Part shown: positions 1-5,547 of the stretch, piece by piece | How the letters are laid out: every line of letters starts with the position of its first letter | How positions within the stretch are numbered: the first letter of the stretch is position 1 | Origin: an uncultured Prevotella sp. | GTDB taxonomy: Bacteria > Bacteroidota > Bacteroidia > Bacteroidales > Bacteroidaceae | Length of the DNA stretch: 11,706 nt | Direction: 5' to 3' | NCBI GenBank assembly: GCA_947072805.1 | Contig: CAMTJK010000090.1 | Location: 1 to 11,706, forward strand | Notes under the pieces: model-generated | The model's database searches: none | What the model saw: only the letters and a program-made list of their open reading frames with translations | What the model was told of the DNA's origin: nothing | Program-made: the position numbers and the translations under genes

Positions 1-1
1 A

Positions 2-20
2 AACATTTTTCTAAAATGTT
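2..20. repeat. AT-rich inverted repeat at left edge
   Basis: AACATTTT (2-9) and AAAATGTT (13-20) are perfect 8-bp inverted arms around a 3-nt loop. The repeat lies about 105 bp beyond the stop of the leftward phosphatase gene, so it could help end that transcript, but the stem is AT-only apart from one G-C pair and the downstream side is cut off by the window edge. The rest of 1-124 shows no gene. Confidence 0.35.
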
Positions 21-124
21 AATGAAACTATAATGATAGTATTTCACACTTTGCTCGTTGTACTGTGACGGTAATTATTTTTGGTTTTGAGGTAAGTGTA
101 ATGTGCTGACTTCCGTATTGGCGG

Positions 125-1030
125 TTATTTCCGTCGGGAGTCCTTGTACAGCCCGTCGATAATGCAGTCGGCGAGCGATATGTTTGGCACCTGGATGTTC
201 TTGCATTTCAAGGCATCGGCTGCAGTCAGAAAAATTTCAGCTGCCGGCACAATAACGTCGGCACGATCCGGCTTCAGCCCGAACCGCTCTATGCGTTCGC
301 GGTATGACATGGGTTTGAGCCTCTTATAGACGTCGCGCAGACCATCTACGGGCAGTTGTCCGCGCTCACTCTTCGATTTTCCCTCATGCCACAAACGACT
401 CAGCTTGTTTATGTTGCCGCCCGAACCTATTATATCTATGTTCTCGTAGTTTCGGGCATACTCTTCAAGGTCACTGCGCAGCCGTTCCATGGTAGAATCC
501 TCCACGGCTCCGCTAAGCATGCGCAGAGTTCCCACATTGTACGAGTAGCTACCCACGAGCGTGCCGTTGCTTATCATCGACACCTCGGTGCTTCCGCCGC
601 CCACATCCACGTAGGCATAATTGCTACGCTCGGCACATGCCCTCTCTATACAGTTGTTGTAGAGCAGGCTTGCCTCCTCGTGACCATCTATTATCTCTAT
701 GTTTATGCCAGTCTCCTTGCGTATGGTTTTCAGTATTTTCTCACCGTTGCGCGCATCGCGCATGGCTGACGTGGCACATGCACGGTAGCGCACCACATCG
801 TAGAACTTCATCATCTGCTTGTAGCCCTTTATCATGCACATGAGCATGCGCTCCTTTACCGGAGATATTTCTCCGAGCGTGAAAACATCCTTGCCCAGTC
901 GCAGCGGCATACGCAGAAATAGCACCTTACTGAACTCGTAGTTGCCGGCGGTATCTTCATTAACGTTCTTTATCAGCAACCGGGCACCGTTGGAACCAAT
1001 GTCGATGGCTGCAAAATTGTCGTTTTCCAT
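125..1030 (-). CDS. Ppx/GppA-family phosphatase (exopolyphosphatase-like), short form
   Basis: A 301-residue cytoplasmic protein of the ASKHA fold. The first phosphate-binding loop is visible at residues 8-20 (AIDIGSNGARLLI), the second at 141-151 (VDVGGGSTEVS), and an adenosine-type loop GSGGN at 202-206. The IDGHEEA segment at 114-120 matches the region carrying the catalytic Glu of Ppx/GppA enzymes (E118 or E119), and ATSAMRDARN at 86-95 is also typical. Family members hydrolyse terminal phosphate from polyphosphate or convert pppGpp to ppGpp; sequence alone does not choose between them. About 300 residues means the C-terminal HD-like region of E. coli Ppx/GppA (about 500 aa) is absent, as in many short bacterial members. 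The start ATG lies 13 bp after the polyphosphate kinase stop, so the two are very probably cotranscribed, which favours a polyphosphate role. Confidence 0.9.
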   Translation of the reverse strand: MENDNFAAIDIGSNGARLLIKNVNEDTAGNYEFSKVLFLRMPLRLGKDVFTLGEISPVKERMLMCMIKGYKQMMKFYDVVRYRACATSAMRDARNGEKILKTIRKETGINIEIIDGHEEASLLYNNCIERACAERSNYAYVDVGGGSTEVSMISNGTLVGSYSYNVGTLRMLSGAVEDSTMERLRSDLEEYARNYENIDIIGSGGNINKLSRLWHEGKSKSERGQLPVDGLRDVYKRLKPMSYRERIERFGLKPDRADVIVPAAEIFLTAADALKCKNIQVPNISLADCIIDGLYKDSRRK

Positions 1031-1043
1031 TGTCTTTTTGTAT

Positions 1044-3161
1044 TTATATTCTCGTGTTCTCAGCGTTTTCTTCCGTTATGTCCGCCTTTGTGCGCATACA
1101 TCTTTCGCTTTTGTCCTCTGCAAGATACGATTCGTAAAGCTCTTGCTGTGAGCGGAATGCTTCGCCATCGGGAAAGGCGTTGGTGCCGTGACCGTCTATG
1201 ATGCGTCCGTTGGTGGTGTCACGCAGTCCGTATTCCACTGTGCGCAGAAGGTCGCGCTGTACGGCGGCATCGTATACAGGGGTGAGCACCTCTATGCGGT
1301 TTACGAGGTTGCGCGGCATCCAGTCAGCCGATCCCAGATAGTACTTGGGACGTCCGGCGTTACAGAATATAAGTATACGTGAGTGTTCGAGGTAACGGTC
1401 TATTATTCCCACAGCCCTTATGTTATCGCTAAGTCCCTCCACTCCGGGAACGAGCGAGCAGTTTCCGCGCAGAACGATGTCAATGCGTACACCCGCCTTC
1501 GAGGCTTCGTATAGATGGTTTATAATATCGGTGTCGGTAATGTGGTTTATCTTTATCTTTATCCACGCCTCACGTCCGTCGCGCGCCTCTTTGGCTTCCG
1601 CGTCAATCATGCGCAACAGTTTGGGCTTCATCTCGTTAGGCGAAACCAACAGCTCGCGGAAGCGCACCTGGCGGAAGGGCTTGCTGATGAAGTCGAACAC
1701 ACGTGCCACCTCACGCACTATGGACGGCCGCGAAGTCATGAGCAGATAGTCGGTATACACCTTTGCGTTACCCTCGTGGAAGTTGCCCGTGCCTATGCAG
1801 GCAATGTCACCGCTACGCGATTTGATGTAAACCAGCTTGGAGTGAACTTTCAGTCCCTCTACGCCGAATATTACTTCTATGCCCTCCTCCTGCATCTTCT
1901 TGCTCCATTTTATGTTGCTCTCCTCGTCAAAACGGGCAAGTAGCTCGATGACCACGGTCACCTTCTTACCGTTGCGGGCGGCACAGATTAGCGTCTTCAC
2001 CACCTTGGAGTCGCGTGCAAGGCGATAGAGTGTTGCGCGTATCTCCTTTACGTCGGGACTAAGAGCCGCCTCGCGCAACAGACGGATGAAACTGTTGAAC
2101 GAATGATAGGGCACGTGGATGAAACGGTCGCGGCGGTGGACAGCATCCATGATACCTTCTTCACCCTCCAGTTCGCATTTCTCGATGGGAGTAAGGCGCG
2201 GATATTTAAGGTCGGTCTTTCCACAGTCGGGAAAAGCCATGAGATCTTTGTGATTCTGGTAGCGTCCGCCGCTCACTATGGTATCAAGCTTGTCTATACC
2301 GATACGTGCCATAATCTTCTTCAGTAGGTCGCGCGGCATGGTCTCGTCGTATATCACACGTATAGGCTCGCCGCGCTTACGGCTTTTCACGCCGCTTGCC
2401 ACCTTCTGCAGAACACCGAAATCCAGATCGTTGTCTATCTCCATCTCTGCATCTTTAGTGAACTTGAACGAATAAGCCTCGAATGTACACTTGCCGCTAC
2501 CTATGAAGATGAGAGGCAGGCAGAAGCGTATTACGTCGTCGATATACATGATGTTCGAAAAACCGTCGCTCGGCGGGATGACAACAAAGCGTCCGGTAAC
2601 GTTTGCCGGCACCTTGATGAGCGCGTAGTCGGCACGAGGCTTCTTCTGCTCGTTCCACATCGTGCGCTTTACGCCGAGCCATATTCCGTCGTCGCCGCTT
2701 CCGCCAAGTTCCTTAATCTCCGAGAGCCACACAGGATTGGTCAATCCGTTCAGCTTGTCGGAGTACAGATTTCTGACAAACCTCTGTTGCTCCTCGTTAA
2801 GTTCCGTATCGCGAAGCAGGCGTATGCCGTGGGCGGCAAGTTCGGCAGTAACGTCAGCCACTGTCTGTTCGAATTCACGGTTGTAAGTAGCGTTAAGCTT
2901 GTTTATTTCCTTTATGGTGGTTTTTGCCGTCTCGCGATTGTCTTTAAGAGCCTTTTCTTTTGATGCGGCAATACGGTTGAGTGAGGCTATTCGCACCCTG
3001 AAGAATTCATCAAGATTATTAGAATAGATGCCCAGAAACGACATTTTCTCCATAACCGGCACACCGTCTTTTGCCGCTTCCTGCAGTATGCGACGGTTGA
3101 AATACATCCAACTCAAGTCGCGTTCTATGTAATATTTTTGTCTTTTCCCTTTGTTTCCCAT
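1044..3161 (-). CDS. ppk1: Polyphosphate kinase 1
   Basis: Transfers the ATP gamma-phosphate onto polyphosphate, reversibly. With the ATG start chosen here it has 705 residues, close to the roughly 690 of E. coli Ppk. The N-terminal signature YYIERDLSWMYFNRRILQEA (residues 10-29) and NNLDEFFRVR match the Ppk N domain. LKVHSK carries the autophosphorylated His (H440) and YLEHSRILIF the second catalytic His (H593). GTGNFHEGNAKVYTDY and SADWMPRNLVNRIEV are the two phospholipase-D-like active-site segments. The reading frame is open to a TTG at 3201-3203 (14 extra residues), but that codon overlaps a -7 promoter box, so the first in-frame ATG at 3159-3161 is preferred. No Shine-Dalgarno is seen. 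The phosphatase gene follows 13 bp downstream in the same transcript. Confidence 0.95.
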   Translation of the reverse strand: MGNKGKRQKYYIERDLSWMYFNRRILQEAAKDGVPVMEKMSFLGIYSNNLDEFFRVRIASLNRIAASKEKALKDNRETAKTTIKEINKLNATYNREFEQTVADVTAELAAHGIRLLRDTELNEEQQRFVRNLYSDKLNGLTNPVWLSEIKELGGSGDDGIWLGVKRTMWNEQKKPRADYALIKVPANVTGRFVVIPPSDGFSNIMYIDDVIRFCLPLIFIGSGKCTFEAYSFKFTKDAEMEIDNDLDFGVLQKVASGVKSRKRGEPIRVIYDETMPRDLLKKIMARIGIDKLDTIVSGGRYQNHKDLMAFPDCGKTDLKYPRLTPIEKCELEGEEGIMDAVHRRDRFIHVPYHSFNSFIRLLREAALSPDVKEIRATLYRLARDSKVVKTLICAARNGKKVTVVIELLARFDEESNIKWSKKMQEEGIEVIFGVEGLKVHSKLVYIKSRSGDIACIGTGNFHEGNAKVYTDYLLMTSRPSIVREVARVFDFISKPFRQVRFRELLVSPNEMKPKLLRMIDAEAKEARDGREAWIKIKINHITDTDIINHLYEASKAGVRIDIVLRGNCSLVPGVEGLSDNIRAVGIIDRYLEHSRILIFCNAGRPKYYLGSADWMPRNLVNRIEVLTPVYDAAVQRDLLRTVEYGLRDTTNGRIIDGHGTNAFPDGEAFRSQQELYESYLAEDKSERCMRTKADITEENAENTRI

Positions 3162-3200
3162 ATTGATATGGTGTGATGCTTTTACATTATTTTCTTCATG

Positions 3201-3208
3201 CAAAAATA
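3201..3208 (-). promoter_or_regulatory. Probable -7 box for ppk1-ppx
   Basis: On the minus strand this reads TATTTTTG, a match to the Bacteroidota -7 consensus TAnnTTTG, with 39 nt between it and the chosen ppk1 ATG. No good -33 TTTG was found at the usual 19-21 nt spacing. The box overlaps the alternative TTG start codon, which would therefore sit upstream of the transcription start. Confidence 0.45.
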
Positions 3209-3238
3209 TCCCTCTGCCATTACAACACCGTTTCGCAA

Positions 3239-3250
3239 GTATTAAAATAC
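3239..3250. repeat. Small dyad GTATT-AA-AATAC
   Basis: Arms GTATT and AATAC surround a 2-bp centre. The dyad directly abuts the 18-bp palindrome on its right and lies 30 bp upstream of the ppk1 -7 box, which is a plausible operator position. No regulator family is recognised from it. Confidence 0.4.
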
Positions 3251-3268
3251 CGTTACGCCGGCGTAACG
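3251..3268. promoter_or_regulatory. Perfect 18-bp palindrome, candidate operator
   Basis: CGTTACGCCGGCGTAACG is its own reverse complement with no loop. It is GC-rich inside otherwise AT-rich intergenic DNA, lies about 43 bp upstream of the ppk1 -7 box and about 150 bp upstream of the GH43 -7 box. A loop-free full palindrome suits a dimeric DNA-binding protein better than a terminator, and no T-run follows on either strand. The binding protein is unknown. Confidence 0.55.
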
Positions 3269-3344
3269 ATGAGATAGGAGAGAAAGAAGACTGAAAAGCT
3301 GCATTTCGACGATATACCGGTTGTGCCGCGCTAAATGGAAATAT

Positions 3345-3379
3345 TTTGTTATACTATCATTAAAAACTTTAATAACAAA
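3345..3379. repeat. Spaced inverted repeat upstream of GH43 gene
   Basis: TTTGTTAT (3345-3352) and ATAACAAA (3372-3379) are perfect 8-bp arms with a 19-nt spacer. They lie 41-76 bp upstream of the GH43 -7 box, where an activator of a carbohydrate-utilisation promoter would be expected to bind. AT-rich composition makes chance occurrence possible. Confidence 0.35.
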
Positions 3380-3420
3380 TAATAAACACGGATTAAGCGA
3401 GCCTTTTAATTTATAATATT

Positions 3421-3428
3421 TAACTTTG
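3421..3428 (+). promoter_or_regulatory. Probable -7 box for GH43 gene
   Basis: TAACTTTG matches the Bacteroidota TAnnTTTG box, with 37 nt between it and the GH43 start. A TTTT run near 3404-3407 is only a weak -33 element, which would fit a promoter needing an activator. Confidence 0.55.
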
Positions 3429-3465
3429 AAGAATAAAATAGCGTAGAACTACATAACAATCTACT

Positions 3466-5469
3466 ATGATGAAAAAGAGACTACAGAAGTGGGGAATGGC
3501 TGTTGCCGTAGCTTTCTCTGCTTTTCCTGCCGCCTCACAGAATTTTGAGATGGGCGATTACGGTTATTTGTTTTGTCACATGAGTGACAGAGGTGAGTGG
3601 ACGGCGTATGCTTTGAGCCGTGACGGACTGCATTTCCACGATTTGATAAATGGTGATTCCATATTCTCGCCTTCCGAGCATGCACGCATTGAGGGTGGGA
3701 CACGTGACGCATACGTATGTCGCAAGCATGACGGAACGGGTTATCTTATGGTAACAACAGATATGTGCGTGAGAAAGAGCAAAATCTGGGATAACTACGG
3801 AATGGACTTGCTCGTAAGCGACGACCTGATAAACTGGCGTTCCGTTACGTTCGATTTCCGTAAAGGTCCGTCTATCTTCTGCGATCCAGAATCTCCCGAT
3901 GTATATAAAGACTGGTCTACTGTCAATCGCGTGTGGGCTCCGCAGATTTTCTGGGACAAGGACTATGTGTGGAAAGACGGCAAGCGAGGTGGTTACTTCA
4001 TTTATTATTCGCTGTGGAACAGGGCTGAAGAGGCATACGACCGTATGTACTATTCTTATGCCGACGAAACTTTCACCAAGCTGACAAAGCCGCGTCTGCT
4101 CTTCGACTGGGGATATGCCACAATCGACGCCGATATCAATTATCTTGAGGTCGATGGTCTTTACCACATGATGATTAAGAAGGAGGGAGGCACTCCGGGC
4201 TTGTTTACTGCTCATGCCAAGTCGCTCACCGGTCCGTGGAGCAAACCGGTGGAGAACGACTATATCAATTTCGAAGGCAAGAAGAAATGCGAGGGAGTTT
4301 CGGCGTTTCGTCTTATAGGCGACTCCACGTGGCGCATCGGTTACATCGAATATTCTTCCAGACCACGACGCTACCGCATATGCCAGGCAGACAAGTATAT
4401 GCGCAATTTCAAGAATCCACAGGACATAGAGGGCGTAAACGGTCCGCAACACGGTTCTTTCATGCGTCTTACAAAGGAGGAATACGACCGCTTGCAGGCT
4501 TGGTCTGACGAACGCGAGGCTGCCCATATTGCTCCTAACGTGAACAATCCGGTTATTAAGGGCCTATATGCCGACCCGGAGATAATGTATAGTGAGAAGA
4601 CGGGCAAGTATTATCTGTATCCCACCACCGACGGCGAAATTTTATGGAAGAATCATGACGCACGTATTTATTCTTCTTATGACATGAAGTCATGGGTTTA
4701 TGAGGGCGTTATGTTCGATTTGGCTACCGACTGCAAGTGGGCTGACAATTATCTGTGGGCGCCATGTATCATTGAGAAGAAGATTGATAATAATAAATAC
4801 AAGTATTATTACTATTTTACGGGCAACAAGAAGATAGGTGTGGCTGTGGCTGATCATCCTACAGGTCCATTCCGTGATGTGCTCGGACGTCCGCTCATTT
4901 CTGGAAAGCCCGAGGGCATAAAGGGCGGTCAGGTTATCGATCCCGATGTTTTCTTTGATTCACGCAGCGGAAAGTATTATCTGTATTGGGGTAATGGTTT
5001 CCTTGCCGTATCGGAACTGGGTGAGGATATGACTTCCATCGTCTCTACGAAGGTGCTCATCGATCGTCGTGACAAGGCGAAATATAATTATTGTGAGGGT
5101 ACCTACGTCTTTGAACGTAACGGACTTTATTATTTCATGTGGTCGGAGAATGATACCAGAAGCGCCAACTACCGCGTGCGTTATCTTATCAGCGATTCTC
5201 CCACGCAATTTGTACGCAATGGCAAGCCTGCCGTACAGGAACGTACTATCGTATTGCAGCAGAAACCGTCGCTCGGAATCTACGGTACCGGTCATCATTC
5301 TGTTATCTGCAAGCCTGGTACTGACGAGTGGTACATCGTCTATCACCGTTTCGCACGTCCGGAAGGTATAAAACTCGGCTGGGATGCCGGATACAATCGC
5401 GAGGTTTGCATCGACCGTATGGAGTTTAATGCAGATGGCACTATCAAACCGGTAGAGCCCACTTTGTGA
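3466..5469 (+). CDS. Secreted tandem-domain glycoside hydrolase family 43 protein
   Basis: A 667-residue protein starting with a signal peptide (MMKKR, hydrophobic 10-20, likely cleavage after AAS at residue 24). Two five-bladed beta-propeller units follow. The C-terminal unit (about 360-667) shows the full GH43 set: general base D370 in YADPE, pKa-modulating Asp in VIDPDVF (D492), general acid E544 in CEGTYVF and the conserved His in GTGHHS (H610). The N-terminal unit (about 25-345) is GH43-like too, with candidate equivalents D81 (GGTRDAYV), D221/D223 (TIDADINYL) and E276 (CEGVSAF). GH43 enzymes are inverting beta-xylosidases, alpha-L-arabinofuranosidases or arabinanases; the substrate here is not decided by sequence. 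No lipoprotein cysteine is seen, so a periplasmic or exported location is inferred. Either of the first two Met codons could be the start; no Shine-Dalgarno is present. It converges with a GH3 gene, suggesting hemicellulose oligosaccharide breakdown. Confidence 0.9.
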   Translation: MMKKRLQKWGMAVAVAFSAFPAASQNFEMGDYGYLFCHMSDRGEWTAYALSRDGLHFHDLINGDSIFSPSEHARIEGGTRDAYVCRKHDGTGYLMVTTDMCVRKSKIWDNYGMDLLVSDDLINWRSVTFDFRKGPSIFCDPESPDVYKDWSTVNRVWAPQIFWDKDYVWKDGKRGGYFIYYSLWNRAEEAYDRMYYSYADETFTKLTKPRLLFDWGYATIDADINYLEVDGLYHMMIKKEGGTPGLFTAHAKSLTGPWSKPVENDYINFEGKKKCEGVSAFRLIGDSTWRIGYIEYSSRPRRYRICQADKYMRNFKNPQDIEGVNGPQHGSFMRLTKEEYDRLQAWSDEREAAHIAPNVNNPVIKGLYADPEIMYSEKTGKYYLYPTTDGEILWKNHDARIYSSYDMKSWVYEGVMFDLATDCKWADNYLWAPCIIEKKIDNNKYKYYYYFTGNKKIGVAVADHPTGPFRDVLGRPLISGKPEGIKGGQVIDPDVFFDSRSGKYYLYWGNGFLAVSELGEDMTSIVSTKVLIDRRDKAKYNYCEGTYVFERNGLYYFMWSENDTRSANYRVRYLISDSPTQFVRNGKPAVQERTIVLQQKPSLGIYGTGHHSVICKPGTDEWYIVYHRFARPEGIKLGWDAGYNREVCIDRMEFNADGTIKPVEPTL

Positions 5470-5489
5470 TACATTCTACAGCCAACCAA

Positions 5490-5534
5490 AAAGAGGAGGA
5501 TGTGTCTGTTTTTTTTTGACACATCCTCCTCTTT
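5490..5534. terminator. Shared bidirectional terminator between GH43 and GH3 genes
   Basis: AAAGAGGAGGATGTGTC (5490-5506) and GACACATCCTCCTCTTT (5518-5534) form a perfect 17-bp stem with an 11-nt loop that is nine Ts in its final part. It starts 20 bp after the GH43 stop and ends 13 bp from the GH3 stop, between convergent genes. On the minus strand a five-U run ends the right side; on the plus strand the tail is a broken CTTTCCTTTG. Confidence 0.88.
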
Positions 5535-5547
5535 CCTTTGTACTGTT

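Larger units (their letters stand above)
3162..3465. other. Divergent intergenic region ppk1 / GH43
   Basis: This 304-bp stretch holds no convincing gene. It contains the ppk1 -7 box, two abutting palindromes at 3239-3268, a spaced inverted repeat at 3345-3379 and the GH43 -7 box, each listed separately. The middle part, about 3270-3340, shows no recognisable signal. Confidence 0.7.

Noticed and set aside
31..42. TAATGATAGTAT shared (inverted) with 3351-3362 upstream of the GH43 gene
   Set aside because: A 12-bp match between AT-rich intergenic stretches is expected by chance at about this sequence length; no further similarity flanks it.
76..83. TATTTTTG -7-like box on the plus strand near the left edge
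   Set aside because: No plus-strand gene follows; it faces the 3' end of the phosphatase gene and is probably chance.
3535..4527. A 330-codon open frame on the minus strand inside the GH43 gene
   Set aside because: Antisense to a strongly recognised GH43 domain, no family features and no promoter; treated as a codon-usage shadow.
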